Source of the DNA: CAVSPO01 sp963730005
Lineage (GTDB): Bacteria; Actinomycetota; Actinomycetes; Propionibacteriales; Propionibacteriaceae
Length of the DNA: 54,741 nucleotides
NCBI GenBank assembly: GCA_963730005.1
Contig: CAVSPO010000006.1
Span: 1-54,741, forward strand
Direction of reading: 5' to 3'
The translations under genes were made by a program, and so were the position numbers. The notes under the pieces were generated by a model. It had not been told where the DNA came from. It did not search any database and was given only the letters and a program-made list of their open reading frames with translations. Shown piece after piece: positions 23,284-32,869 of this stretch; the stretch's first letter is position 1, and each line of letters opens with the position of its first letter.

Positions 23284-24492
23284 ATGCCCGCCGACCACCG
23301 GCTGACCGCAGCCACAGTCCTGTTTCGTGAACTGGTGCGAGGCCACACCACCGTCGATGACGAAGAGCGCCTGCTGCAGTTGCTGGCGGATGCCGATGCC
23401 CACCAGCTGAACGAGTACCTGGCGGACGCCGAGATCACCGACGAACTGGTGTCCTCCGTGGACAATCACCTGGGTGGGCGACGGCACCGCTCCCGGCTGC
23501 TGCAGCTGCTGGCCGGTCAACGGCTGGGTGAGCTCAGCTTGGCTGCCAAGGCGAGCCTGGTGCACGCGCTGCAGAGCGGCACCACCAGTCGCGAGTCCGA
23601 AGAAGCGATCCGCGACATCGTGCTGGCCCAGCAAGGCATGGACCTGACCCTGCTGAAGAACGAGATCAACTCGCACCACGATTCGCACGACCTGGAAGCC
23701 CTGGTTTTCAGGGACATCGAGAACCCAGCCATCCGGGACGCGATCCTGGACCACATCCAGGTGCAAGCGCGGTTTGTCACCATCCACGAGGCCAAGGTGC
23801 TCAGTGACATCGACGACACGGCCTTCTGCAAACTCAAGGACGACCGGTTCCCCAAGGGCATTCGCTACCCGGGGGTGCTGGCCTTCTGGACGGCCCTCGA
23901 TGAGGGACTGTTCGGGGAACCGGTGTCGTTCGGCGACCTGACTTTCGTCACGGCGCGCCCCACCGACGCTCTCGGGCTGATCGAGAACCACACCCGCGAA
24001 ACCCTGCGCAGAGCCGGCATCGGGCAGAACTCGGTGCTCACCGGCAGCTTCGTGGCGCTGCTGACCCACGATCGGATGGCGGACAAGAAGCTGCAGAACA
24101 TCCAGCACTACCACGCGCTTTTCCCGGAGTACCAACTGGTTTTCATCGGCGACTCCGGACAAGGCGATGTGATCGTCGGGGAACACCTGATCGGAGCCTT
24201 TCAGCACCACCTCCGGGCAGTGTTCATCCATGACGTCGTGCACACTCCCGCGGCGCAACGCAACCGGTACCAGTCCGGTGGTATCCAGTTTTTCGACACG
24301 TACGTGGCTGCAGCCGCCTGGGCGCACCACGAGCAGCTGATCGGTGACCACGGGATGGCTGAGGTGATCCGCGAAACCCGTCAGGAGTTCGCCGACATCG
24401 CCTGGGACAGTCCCGCTCAGCAGTCCGCCGCCGAGGCACTGTTGGCTGCCGACCTGGCACTGGCCGAACAACTCACGGGGGTCACAGGGTGA
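23284..24492 (+). CDS. APP1-like phosphatidate phosphatase (DUF2183)
   Basis: 402 aa. A variable helical N-terminal part (1-165) precedes a HAD-like catalytic domain. The DxDxT motif is D175-x-D177-x-T179 in KVLSDIDDT; FVTARPT and VFIGDSGQGD supply the later HAD motifs. This is the pattern of the App1/DUF2183 phosphatidate phosphatases, which turn phosphatidic acid into diacylglycerol. Neighbouring the lipid kinase, it suggests a two-enzyme PA/DAG switch. The C-terminus overlaps the convergent FUSC gene by 11 bp. Substrate is inferred from the family. Confidence 0.86.
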   Translation: MPADHRLTAATVLFRELVRGHTTVDDEERLLQLLADADAHQLNEYLADAEITDELVSSVDNHLGGRRHRSRLLQLLAGQRLGELSLAAKASLVHALQSGTTSRESEEAIRDIVLAQQGMDLTLLKNEINSHHDSHDLEALVFRDIENPAIRDAILDHIQVQARFVTIHEAKVLSDIDDTAFCKLKDDRFPKGIRYPGVLAFWTALDEGLFGEPVSFGDLTFVTARPTDALGLIENHTRETLRRAGIGQNSVLTGSFVALLTHDRMADKKLQNIQHYHALFPEYQLVFIGDSGQGDVIVGEHLIGAFQHHLRAVFIHDVVHTPAAQRNRYQSGGIQFFDTYVAAAAWAHHEQLIGDHGMAEVIRETRQEFADIAWDSPAQQSAAEALLAADLALAEQLTGVTG

Positions 24493-26215
24493 CGCCTGGG
24501 CGATGCGGCAGGATCTCGTCCACGCGCTGACGCAACCGCTGCAGGTCGTCGGTGCTGTCGGTGACGGTGATGTTGCCCAGGTGCCGGAGCTGGTCGACGA
24601 CGCGCATGGCCATCTCCCTGCTCGGCCACACCGAGGGGTCGAGACTGGCACCCAGCGCGACCAGACCGATGCGCGCCAGGGCGCCTTCCAGGTCGAGTGT
24701 GGCCGGGCCGCGGCCCTGGGTGGCGGTCGTCAGGCGGGCTGCCGACCCGCTGCGGCGCAGGCAGAAGAGCAACTCGGCGCGGGCCGGCCGCTGGTCGGTG
24801 CCGGTGAACTCGTCCAGCTCGAGGCTGGCGCCCAGGGTGCGCCGAATGGAGGTGACCAGTGCCGGGATGTTCCCGCTGATCACCCACCCAACCAGCCAGC
24901 CGCCCGTGACCCAGACGATGACCAGACACACGACGCAGGCGATCACCGATTCGAAGAACCGGTCGAGCACCACCTGCCACTGCCGTCCTGCCGCCACGCC
25001 CGGGTTGGACAAGGCCAGCACGGTCATCGAGATGCAGATGGTGCCGATTCCCCACCTGTACTGCGAGACGCGGATGGCCGTGAGCAGCAGGACCACCAGG
25101 ACGATGAGCAGCGTCGTTTCGTCACGAGGCAGCTGCAGGAGCAGGCCGTAGCCGAGCAGCCCGACCAGCATCCCGGCCATCACTGCCAGTACGCGGCGGG
25201 TCAGTTCGTGCTGGGCGCCCGGAGTGCCGAGACACATCACCACCGCCAGCGTCGTCCAGATCGGATGCATGGGCTGGATGAGGGCGCCCAGCACCAGCGT
25301 CGCGAAGATCGCGACGTTGACCCTCGCCAGCGTCACCAGTGCCATGGACGGGGACAACAGGCTGCGCCGGAGCCGGTAGCCCACGCTGGGTTCAACAAAA
25401 GCAGGTGAGCCCCGCAACTGGGCAGTGCCAGGTTCTGTGGTGAGTTGGGAGCTGCCACGGGCAAGGGTGTTTCGGATCAGGTGGCCACAAAGCCTCAGGA
25501 AGCGATCCTCGTCGGATCGCAGCTGTTGGGCGAGGTCGCGGTCCTTGCTGCTGCGCTCAAGCAGCCGCCAAGCGTCCTGCAGACGCTCGACTGCCTCATC
25601 GACGCGGGCGGTCAGCTGGCGGCTGGTGGCGGCTCCCACGGTGTTGACGTCGCGTTCGAACTCGTTGATGCAGCGCCCGGCGGCCGCGATCGCTGTCTCC
25701 TGCAGGTGACGCCTGCTCCAGAGCTCATCGAGCATGCTGACGGCGATCGCCCCGGCGACACCCAGCAGCAGCCACCCGAGAAGCTCCAGGTCGAGGATGC
25801 GAATGACCGACCCCATCGTCACCAGGATCAGGAAGTAGTACGGGCCGGGCGGGCCCAGCTCGAATCCCTGGTCGATTGCGACGGCCAGCACGGCCACCGC
25901 GAACAAGGCGGCCAACAAGACCCAGATCGGTTGACCCGCGCTCAGCAGCCCGCTGGCCAAGGAGAGCAGAGCCAGGCCTCCGGCCGTGGTCACCGACACA
26001 GCGCGGCGGCTGCCGGTCATGCCGGTGCCGAACAGCACGGACAAATATCCGAGCAGGATGAGCAGCAGCACGGGCTCGTCGTGCGGGCCGACCAGCAGGA
26101 GCACCGGCAGCATTGCGAAGAGGCGGAGGTCCTGCAGCCACGGGCGCCTTGGCACCACTGATCGCAGCTCGGGGTGGCGACCTACCTTCCGGGCGACTCC
26201 CGGATCGCTCACCAC
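24482..26215 (-). CDS. FUSC-family inner-membrane protein
   Basis: 577 aa with two repeats of about five hydrophobic helices (roughly 25-170 and 310-440), each followed by a helical cytosolic region (about 175-260 and 450-577). This is the architecture of FUSC/aromatic-acid exporter-like proteins; the transported substrate is unknown. The GTG at 26215 is preferred because GGAG lies 7 nt upstream; the frame remains open to another GTG at 26227. It lies 67 bp behind the NCS1 permease on the same strand and overlaps the APP1-like gene tail to tail. Confidence 0.8.
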   Translation of the reverse strand: MVSDPGVARKVGRHPELRSVVPRRPWLQDLRLFAMLPVLLLVGPHDEPVLLLILLGYLSVLFGTGMTGSRRAVSVTTAGGLALLSLASGLLSAGQPIWVLLAALFAVAVLAVAIDQGFELGPPGPYYFLILVTMGSVIRILDLELLGWLLLGVAGAIAVSMLDELWSRRHLQETAIAAAGRCINEFERDVNTVGAATSRQLTARVDEAVERLQDAWRLLERSSKDRDLAQQLRSDEDRFLRLCGHLIRNTLARGSSQLTTEPGTAQLRGSPAFVEPSVGYRLRRSLLSPSMALVTLARVNVAIFATLVLGALIQPMHPIWTTLAVVMCLGTPGAQHELTRRVLAVMAGMLVGLLGYGLLLQLPRDETTLLIVLVVLLLTAIRVSQYRWGIGTICISMTVLALSNPGVAAGRQWQVVLDRFFESVIACVVCLVIVWVTGGWLVGWVISGNIPALVTSIRRTLGASLELDEFTGTDQRPARAELLFCLRRSGSAARLTTATQGRGPATLDLEGALARIGLVALGASLDPSVWPSREMAMRVVDQLRHLGNITVTDSTDDLQRLRQRVDEILPHRPGVTL

Positions 26216-26282
26216 GTCGCGCTCCACATCCGTGCAGGGGCGGGCTCAACTCCTGAGGCCAGAGATTGCCCGCTCGTCACGC

Positions 26283-28235
26283 CTACGATTCCTCGACGAA
26301 GCCGCGCCGTGGACGAGCCGGGCTGGTCTGACTTCCGTCATCCACGAACTTCCACAGCTGACCGGTGACTTCCAGCCGACGCTCCAACTCGTCCTGTTCC
26401 TCTGGCGGCATGGCGCGGGTGGGAGGCGAACCAGTTTCCTCGCCCCAGGTGCGGACCCGCTTGCGCGGGATGTCGTCGGACGCAAACCGGGAACCACGGT
26501 AGATGCCCAGGAACCCCGGCTTCTCGGGTGCTGCTTCAGGGGCGACTCCGCGCTCGGCCGTCGTGATCAGGGGCAGCCCTTCACCCCCGTCCACGCGAGC
26601 ATGGGGTCCATCCGCACTGACCTCGACGAGCTCGTCGGCCGCCATGTTGCCCTCGGTGTCGGCCACCTCGGCGGTTTCGGCTTGGCTTGGCTCCGTTTCG
26701 GCTGCGGAGTCAGTTGGCGGCAGGACTGTCCCGTCCTGACGCGCCACCACGCCCCGGCGGGCCAGCAGGGTGATCAGGAAGCCGAGCAGCAGCGCGACAA
26801 TGACCCCGAGGTTGGCCCAGCCCCACTGGCCGTCCTTGCCGCCGATCGGCCCCAGCAGGTAGCCCTGCCAGTTGTTCCAGACTGCCGTTTCGGCGAAGGT
26901 GTTGATGACCAGACCCCAACCGACCACGGTGGACCCCACCAGGGTGGCCACGCTGATCCAGTCAACCGAGCCGTATCGGCTGTTGTCCCGCTGGAACAGC
27001 GAGGTCTCGTCGTAGCCGCTGCGACGCAGCACGATGTCGGCGCACATGATGCCGGCCCAGGCGCTCAACGGCACTCCGAGGGTGAGCAACAAGCTCTGGA
27101 ACGGCCCGATGAAGTCGGGGCTGAAGAACACCACGAAGACGGCTCCCAGGCTGACCAGGGCGCCGCCGATCAGTGCCGCGGCCGGCCGGCCGACTCGCAG
27201 CCCCAGGCTCAGCAAGGTCAGGCTCGACGAGTAGAGGCCGTTGGCGGCTGCGCAGATCAGGGACAGGGTGACCGTCAGCACGAACGGGACCAGGAACCAG
27301 GACGGCAGGACGGCGGCCAGGGCGCCGACAGGGTTCTCACCGATTCGGGTGCTCAACTGCGGGGACGACCCGGCCAGCGCCAGACCGAAGATGATCAGGG
27401 CGGCCGGGGCGACGGAGCCGCCCAACGTGGTCCAGCCGGCCACTGAACGGTCGGAGGCAGTCCTGGACTGGTAGCGGCTCCAGTCAGCGGCGACATGGAC
27501 CCAGCCCAACCCCAGCCCGGTCATCACCATGGTCATGGCCCCGATCATCGCCTGTGGCGAACCCGACGGAAGGGCTGAAACGACGCCCCAGTCGATGTCG
27601 CCCACAGTCATGACCAGATAGGCGACGGTGCTGATGCCCAGTAGCCAGGCGAGAATCGATTGCACCCTGATGAGGACGTGGTATCCGGCGGTGGCGCCCA
27701 GCACGATGAGTGCGGCGATCACGAGAACGGCAGTCGCCGTCGTGAGGGCCCCGGTGTTCCAGCCGAGTTGTTCGAAAACGGTTCGCAAACCACCCACCGC
27801 GACGACGGCAAGTGACGTCTGCCAGCCGATCAGGGCCAGCCAACCGATGATCCCGGGAAGCTTGGCGCCGTCCACCCCGAAAGCGGCACGGGTGACCGTC
27901 ATGGTCGGGGTGGAACTGCGTTTGCCGGCGACGGCGATCACGCCGCAGACCAAGAAGGACAACACGACGCCCAGCAGGGCGACGAGACTGGCTTGCCAGA
28001 ACGAGAGACCGAAACCCAGCACGTACGAGCCGTAGCTGATGCTGAAGACCGAGACGTTCGCGGCGAACCACGGCCAGAACAGGTGGTGCGGCTTCGCGGT
28101 GCGAGCTGCTTCGGGGATGACGTCGATGCCGGTCGACTCCACCCACCCCCACCGGGAAGTGGCCACGGTGCCGTCAGCGGCAGGTGTCCCAGCCGTCGCC
28201 AGCGGCTTCGGCTGCTCGGTGCTGAGCTGCGTCAT
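26283..28235 (-). CDS. NCS1-family nucleobase (purine/cytosine-type) permease
   Basis: 650 aa. Twelve hydrophobic segments between about 55 and 480 with the NCS1 hallmarks: the FWPWFAANVSVFSISYG first helix, AAFGVDGAKLPGIIGW in helix 3, and WVHVAADWSRY between helices 6 and 7. It fits the cytosine/purine-cytosine permease family (CodB-like), a cation symporter for a nucleobase. The first 50 residues and the last 150 or so are cytosolic; the acidic C-terminal tail is unusually long for this family. An AGGAGGAG stretch lies 13-20 nt before the ATG at 28235. A phosphoribosyltransferase gene is 120 bp upstream on the same strand, which fits nucleobase salvage. Confidence 0.9.
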   Translation of the reverse strand: MTQLSTEQPKPLATAGTPAADGTVATSRWGWVESTGIDVIPEAARTAKPHHLFWPWFAANVSVFSISYGSYVLGFGLSFWQASLVALLGVVLSFLVCGVIAVAGKRSSTPTMTVTRAAFGVDGAKLPGIIGWLALIGWQTSLAVVAVGGLRTVFEQLGWNTGALTTATAVLVIAALIVLGATAGYHVLIRVQSILAWLLGISTVAYLVMTVGDIDWGVVSALPSGSPQAMIGAMTMVMTGLGLGWVHVAADWSRYQSRTASDRSVAGWTTLGGSVAPAALIIFGLALAGSSPQLSTRIGENPVGALAAVLPSWFLVPFVLTVTLSLICAAANGLYSSSLTLLSLGLRVGRPAAALIGGALVSLGAVFVVFFSPDFIGPFQSLLLTLGVPLSAWAGIMCADIVLRRSGYDETSLFQRDNSRYGSVDWISVATLVGSTVVGWGLVINTFAETAVWNNWQGYLLGPIGGKDGQWGWANLGVIVALLLGFLITLLARRGVVARQDGTVLPPTDSAAETEPSQAETAEVADTEGNMAADELVEVSADGPHARVDGGEGLPLITTAERGVAPEAAPEKPGFLGIYRGSRFASDDIPRKRVRTWGEETGSPPTRAMPPEEQDELERRLEVTGQLWKFVDDGSQTSPARPRRGFVEES

Positions 28236-28355
28236 GTTGGTAGCACTCTCCTCCTGGTCGGCCGCCGCCCGGACAGGCGGGCGCCAGCCATCCATCGGGC
28301 AATTTCCTCATCCTTGCCAAGACTATGCCGTGCAAAGGCCCGTGTGTCGTTCGGT

Positions 28356-28865
28356 TCACTCGGAGCCGCGGGCGGTGACTGGCGGCAACGCAGACCAGGG
28401 AAAGACGATCCACTTGTCGGTCCTGCCCCACACGTACTCCGGGGTGAACACGGTGGCCGGCTTCTCGTAGATGACTGCGGAACGCACATCGGCACCAAAA
28501 CCACGCAGCAGCTTCATGACCAACGCCAGGGTGCGTCCGGTGTCCACCACGTCGTCGACGACCAACACCCGGCGTCCGACGATGAACTCGGTGTCGAGCA
28601 TCGGCGACAGCAGCACCGGGTCGGACAGCGTCTCGTGCACGTCGGTGTAGAACTCCACGTTGATGGTGTCGGTGAGGTTGACGCCCAGCGCGTAGGTGAG
28701 TGCGCCGGCCGGGATCATGCCACCGCGGGCGATGGCGACGACGATCTCGGGCAAGAAACCGGATGCGACGACTCGGCTGGCCAATTCCTGGGTGGCGTCA
28801 CCGAACATCTGCCAGGTGAGGACTTCCTTGTCGACAAGGTCGGTAACGTCCGTGTGGTAGGCCAT
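28356..28865 (-). CDS. Purine-type phosphoribosyltransferase
   Basis: 169 aa type-I PRTase: the PRPP loop is RVLVVDDVVDTGRTL, with the substrate-end motifs VVAIARGGMIPAGAL near 42-56 and KWIVFPW near the C-terminus. This pattern is that of xanthine/hypoxanthine-type salvage enzymes; the exact base cannot be set from sequence. It would convert base plus PRPP to the nucleotide. Next to the NCS1 permease it completes an uptake-and-salvage pair. The ATG at 28865 has no Shine-Dalgarno sequence but has TACCAT 6 nt upstream; the longer in-frame start (28985) is rejected. Confidence 0.88.
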   Translation of the reverse strand: MAYHTDVTDLVDKEVLTWQMFGDATQELASRVVASGFLPEIVVAIARGGMIPAGALTYALGVNLTDTINVEFYTDVHETLSDPVLLSPMLDTEFIVGRRVLVVDDVVDTGRTLALVMKLLRGFGADVRSAVIYEKPATVFTPEYVWGRTDKWIVFPWSALPPVTARGSE

Positions 28866-28871
28866 GAGGGA

Positions 28872-28877
28872 ATGGTA
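28872..28877 (-). promoter_or_regulatory. -10 hexamer TACCAT of the phosphoribosyltransferase gene (leaderless)
   Basis: On the minus strand TACCAT ends 6 nt before the ATG at 28865, with no Shine-Dalgarno sequence. Confidence 0.5.
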
Positions 28878-29050
28878 GTGCCACCAGGGCTGGTCAGAGG
28901 TTGGTATCGCCCCCCACCGGGGAATCGGGCCGGTGGCTGCAAAGCTCCTCACCACGCGGGCTGCTGGTATTACGATCGGTGACAAAGGCGAGCAGTGGAG
29001 CCCGCCCGCGATCGAAGCCGATCTGCTCCGACTAACGTAAGGAATTTCCC

Positions 29051-31111
29051 GTGAGTGAACTGACCTGGACTGACAAGGACCGGCGAGCAGTTGACACCGC
29101 CCGCATCCTTGCTGCCGACGCCGTCCAGATGGTGGGCAACGGCCACCCCGGAACCGCGATCTCGCTGGCTCCGGTGGCGTACCTGCTTTACCAGAAGGTC
29201 ATGAAGACCGACCCGGCGGATTCCAAGTGGCTGGGTCGTGACCGCTTCGTGCTCTCCGCGGGGCACGCCTCAATCCTTCAGTACAGCCAGCTGTTCCTGG
29301 GCGGCCTCGGTCTGGAGATGGCGGACATCAAGTCGTTGCGCACGGAGGGTTCCAAGACCCCGGCGCACCCCGAATACCGCTGGACCGACTTCGTCGAAGC
29401 CACCACCGGCCCGCTGGGCGGCGGCGTCAGCATGGCTGTCGGTATGGCGATGGCCGCTCGCCGCGAGCATGGTCTCTACGACCCGAATGCTGCGGACGGC
29501 GAGTCGGTTTTCGACCACTTCGTCTACACGATTGCCGGTGACGGCTGCATGCAGGAGGGCGTGCAGGCCGAAGCGGCCTCGCTGGCCGGCACCCTGAAGC
29601 TCGGCAACCTGATCATGATCTACGACGACAACCGCATCACCATCGAGGGCGACACCAAGATCAGCTTCACCGAGGACGTCTGCGCTCGCTACGAGGCTTA
29701 CGGCTGGGATGTCCAGACCGTCGACTGGACCAACGGTGGCACCGAGTACGCAGAGGACATGCAGGGGCTGTTCGACGCGATCGAGCGGGCGCAGGCCGCC
29801 ACTGACAAGCCTTCGCTGATCAAGCTGACGACGATCATCGGCTGGCCGCTGCCCAACGAGCAGGGCTCCCACGGCATTCACGGGTCTGCCGTCGGCACCA
29901 AGGAGATCAGCGCAGTCAAGGCCCTGCTGGGCTTTGTCGACGAACCCTTCGCCATCGACGACTACCTGCCTGGTTTCACGCGGGAGCAGTTGGCCGCCAA
30001 GGCCAAGGCCGACCGCGCTGCCTGGGACGCCAGGTTCGATGCCTGGAAGGCCGCCAACCCCGAGCAGGCGGCATTGCTCGACCGCGTCCAGAGCGGTCAG
30101 CTTCCCGAGCTGGAGCTGCCCAAGTTCCCGGTCGGCAAGTTGGCCACCCGCGCCGCCTCCGGCAAGGTGCTCACCGCGCTCGCTCCCCAGCTGCCCGAGC
30201 TGTGGGGTGGCTCCGCTGACCTGGCCGGTTCGAACAACACGACGATGAGCGGCGAACCGAGCTTCCTGCCCGAGGATCGCGTCTCCAAGGAATGGGCCGG
30301 CAACAAGTACGGTCGCACCCTGCACTTCGGTGTTCGTGAACATGCCATGGGCGGCATCCTCAATGGCATCAACCTGAGCGGGCTGACCCGCGCCTACGGA
30401 GGCACGTTCTTCGTGTTCGCCGACTACATGCGCCCCACCGCCAGGTTGGCAGCCATCATGGAACTGCCCACCGTGTTCGTGTGGACGCACGACTCCATCG
30501 GTGTCGGCGAGGACGGTCCCACCCACCAGCCGATCGAGCACCTGGCCGCCTACCGCGCCATCCCCGGCCTTGACATGGTGCGGCCGGCCGACGCCAACGA
30601 GACTGCGGTGGCCTGGCGCACCATCCTGGGCAACGTCGAAACCCCTGCCGGTCTGATCCTGAGCCGCCAGAACCTGCTCACCGTCGACCGCGACAGCGGC
30701 GAATTCGCCAGTGCTGAGGGTGTCACCAAGGGCGCCTACGTGCTGCGGGACGCCAAGGCTGACCTCCAGGTCATCCTGATCGCCACTGGCTCCGAGGTGG
30801 AGCCCGCCCTGGCTGCCCAGGACCTGCTCGAGGCTGACGGCATCGGCACCCGCGTGGTTTCCATGCCGTGCCAGGAGTGGTTCGACAAGCAGGACGCCGC
30901 CTATCAGGAGTCGGTGCTGCCAAAGGCCGTCGAGGCCCGAGTCAGCGTCGAGGCCGGCATCGCCATGGGTTGGGCCAAGTACGTTGGTTGCAAGGGCGCC
31001 AGTGTTTCCCGTGAGCAGTACGGCGAGTCCGCCAGCGGCGAATTGCTGTTCAAGAAGTACGGTTTCACCGGCGAGAACATCGCCGCGGTTGCCAAGGGGT
31101 TGGTCGGCTGA
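29051..31111 (+). CDS. tkt: Transketolase
   Basis: Thiamine-diphosphate enzyme of the pentose phosphate pathway, 686 aa. The N-terminal ThDP domain has the AGDGCMQEG motif with YDDN completing the GDG-N signature. The middle domain has the catalytic VREHAMGGILNG region (Glu) and the substrate His block HDSIGVGEDGPTHQP. The C-terminal domain starts near 545 and ends GENIAAVAKGLVG. GTG start with TAAGGAA 6 nt upstream. A 185-bp region separates it from the divergent phosphoribosyltransferase. Usually in an operon with tal and zwf; here it is alone and ends in a terminator. Confidence 0.97.
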   Translation: MSELTWTDKDRRAVDTARILAADAVQMVGNGHPGTAISLAPVAYLLYQKVMKTDPADSKWLGRDRFVLSAGHASILQYSQLFLGGLGLEMADIKSLRTEGSKTPAHPEYRWTDFVEATTGPLGGGVSMAVGMAMAARREHGLYDPNAADGESVFDHFVYTIAGDGCMQEGVQAEAASLAGTLKLGNLIMIYDDNRITIEGDTKISFTEDVCARYEAYGWDVQTVDWTNGGTEYAEDMQGLFDAIERAQAATDKPSLIKLTTIIGWPLPNEQGSHGIHGSAVGTKEISAVKALLGFVDEPFAIDDYLPGFTREQLAAKAKADRAAWDARFDAWKAANPEQAALLDRVQSGQLPELELPKFPVGKLATRAASGKVLTALAPQLPELWGGSADLAGSNNTTMSGEPSFLPEDRVSKEWAGNKYGRTLHFGVREHAMGGILNGINLSGLTRAYGGTFFVFADYMRPTARLAAIMELPTVFVWTHDSIGVGEDGPTHQPIEHLAAYRAIPGLDMVRPADANETAVAWRTILGNVETPAGLILSRQNLLTVDRDSGEFASAEGVTKGAYVLRDAKADLQVILIATGSEVEPALAAQDLLEADGIGTRVVSMPCQEWFDKQDAAYQESVLPKAVEARVSVEAGIAMGWAKYVGCKGASVSREQYGESASGELLFKKYGFTGENIAAVAKGLVG

Positions 31112-31127
31112 TCGTCGTCGACAACAC

Positions 31128-31160
31128 AAAGGCCGGGTGGCGCTGCCACCCGGCCTTTGC
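31128..31160 (+). terminator. Terminator hairpin after tkt
   Basis: AAAGGCCGGGTGGC (31128-31141) and its exact complement (31145-31158) form a 14-bp stem with a 3-base loop, 17 bases after the tkt stop. A TTT is in the stem end and little U-tract follows. It may also serve the convergent pncB gene. Confidence 0.8.
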
Positions 31161-31244
31161 CTGTCCTGGGTCGGCGCCGGCCAATGGGCAGGTTGGCACC
31201 CAAGGGGCCGGCTGGTCCGTGCTGGAACAGGTCAGGCCAAACGG

Positions 31245-32621
31245 TCACCGCGCAGTGTCGGCCGTTCCACCCGAGAGTGTGTTGTGGGGCCCGTAGGGGT
31301 TGTCGAGGTAGGCGCCATCGGCGTCCACCAGCAGCGTCGGCAGCGCGGGTTCGCCCCTGCTCATCTTCAGCGCGGCGCGCGGTAGTTCCGCGCGAGCTGC
31401 TGCGTGCCGTTGGCGGGCGACCTGCAGCGTCTCGCGTCCCACCGCCTCGCCGTTCGTCACCAGTGGCACCATCAGGGGCCGGTCGTCCCCGTCGCTGCGC
31501 GGCAGTGCCCCGACTCCGATCACGTCCGCCTCAGCGACGCCCCGGGCGTTTCGCCGACGCAGCGCGTACTTGTCGCCGCCCACGGTCTGCTTGTTCTTGC
31601 TCCGCTTCTCCACCGGTAGCAGGGGAGCCGTCGGGTCATCCGACTGGGCTCGGGCAACCAGTTTGTAGACGAAGCCACAGGTGGGATGACCGGAGCCGGT
31701 CACCAGACTGGTGCCGACCCCGAAGCCGTCCACCGGAGCCGCGCGCAGCGCTGCGATCTGCCACTCGTCGAGGTCGCTGGTGACGATGATCCGGGTCTGG
31801 GTTGCGCCGAGGGAGTCGAGCAGCTTGCGGACGTCGGCTGCCAGCTCAGCCAGGTCGCCGGAGTCGAGCCGCACGGCGCCGAGTTTGCCATCGGTGAGCC
31901 GGACACCGGTGCGGACGGCCTGCTCGATGTCGTAGGTATCCACCAGCAGAGTGGTGGACGCCCCCTGTGCGGCCAGCTGGGCCTGGAAGGCCTCCTCTTC
32001 CGAATCGTGCAGCAGGGTGAAGCTGTGCGCTGCAGTGCCGGCGGTCGGCACGCCGTAGCTGCGTCCCGCCTCCAGATTGGACGTGGAGCTGAAGCCGGCG
32101 ATGTAGGCAGCGCGGGCGGCCACCACGGCCGCCCACTCGTTGGTTCGTCGGGTGCCCATCTCGATGCAGGGTCGCTGCCCAGCCATCGCTGTCATGCGCG
32201 AGGCCGCGGACGCCACGGCGGAGTCGTAGTTGTAGATGCTGAGCAGCACCGTCTCCAGCAGGCAAGCCTCGGCAAATGAACCCTGCACCACCATGATGGG
32301 CGCACCCGGGAAGTAGATCTCGCCTTCCGCGTAGCCCCGGATGCTGCCGGCGAAACGGTAGTTGGCGAGGTAGTGGGCAAGCTCGTCGGTGATGATCTGC
32401 TGGCCCGTCAGGAAGTCAAGCGCAGCATCGTCGAAGCGGAAGGCCTCGATGGCGTCCAGGGCGCGCTGCACCCCGGCAACGACGCCGTAGCGGCGGCCCT
32501 CCGGCAACCTGCGCGGGAACAGCTCGAAGACGCATCTGCGGTTGGCGGTGTCCGAAGCCATGGCAGCCTGCACCATGGTGAGCTCGTAATGGTCGGTGCA
32601 CAGGGCCGTACTCGCAATCAT
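31245..32621 (-). CDS. pncB: Nicotinate phosphoribosyltransferase
   Basis: Preiss-Handler NAD salvage: nicotinate + PRPP (+ATP) to nicotinate mononucleotide. 458 aa. Family motifs: LCTDHYELTMVQAA at the N-terminus, the catalytic His region GTAAHSFTLLHD, VDTYDIEQAV, the phosphate-binding VRLDSGDL and SDLDEWQI, and GVGTSLVTGSGHP. The C-terminal 100 residues carry KYALRRRN and a variable tail. The ATG at 32621 has TAGGCT 6 nt upstream and no Shine-Dalgarno sequence. It is a single gene convergent with tkt. Confidence 0.95.
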   Translation of the reverse strand: MIASTALCTDHYELTMVQAAMASDTANRRCVFELFPRRLPEGRRYGVVAGVQRALDAIEAFRFDDAALDFLTGQQIITDELAHYLANYRFAGSIRGYAEGEIYFPGAPIMVVQGSFAEACLLETVLLSIYNYDSAVASAASRMTAMAGQRPCIEMGTRRTNEWAAVVAARAAYIAGFSSTSNLEAGRSYGVPTAGTAAHSFTLLHDSEEEAFQAQLAAQGASTTLLVDTYDIEQAVRTGVRLTDGKLGAVRLDSGDLAELAADVRKLLDSLGATQTRIIVTSDLDEWQIAALRAAPVDGFGVGTSLVTGSGHPTCGFVYKLVARAQSDDPTAPLLPVEKRSKNKQTVGGDKYALRRRNARGVAEADVIGVGALPRSDGDDRPLMVPLVTNGEAVGRETLQVARQRHAAARAELPRAALKMSRGEPALPTLLVDADGAYLDNPYGPHNTLSGGTADTAR

Positions 32622-32627
32622 TGTCTC

Positions 32628-32633
32628 AGCCTA
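32628..32633 (-). promoter_or_regulatory. -10 hexamer TAGGCT of pncB (leaderless)
   Basis: On the minus strand TAGGCT ends 6 nt before the pncB ATG. Confidence 0.55.
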
Positions 32634-32869
32634 GTGTTCAGCACCGGGTGACTCGTGAGGCCCCGGGAATCCGTGGCAACGGTGCTCACTTCCACAGCCG
32701 CAGTGGCGGCGAGTTGCGGGGCGTGACGCGGGGGAGTCTGCGCGGTTCAGCGGGTCGTCGTCAGAATGTGGACGCTGCTGGCAGCATTTCATCGCGGGAG
32801 TGAAATATCCCCGTACCCACTGGCGTGGGCCACGACTGGGCGCAGGCCCGGTTCCCCGAAAGGACGACG

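Noticed and set aside
28979..29035. Second 18-codon leaderless uORF before tkt
   Set aside because: The candidate -10 (TACGAT) ends only 2 nt before the GTG, too close for leaderless initiation, and the tkt Shine-Dalgarno site is not part of it.
32634..32869. Riboswitch or tRNA between pncB and gdhA
   Set aside because: No conserved aptamer core or cloverleaf was found; only a likely promoter region for gdhA.
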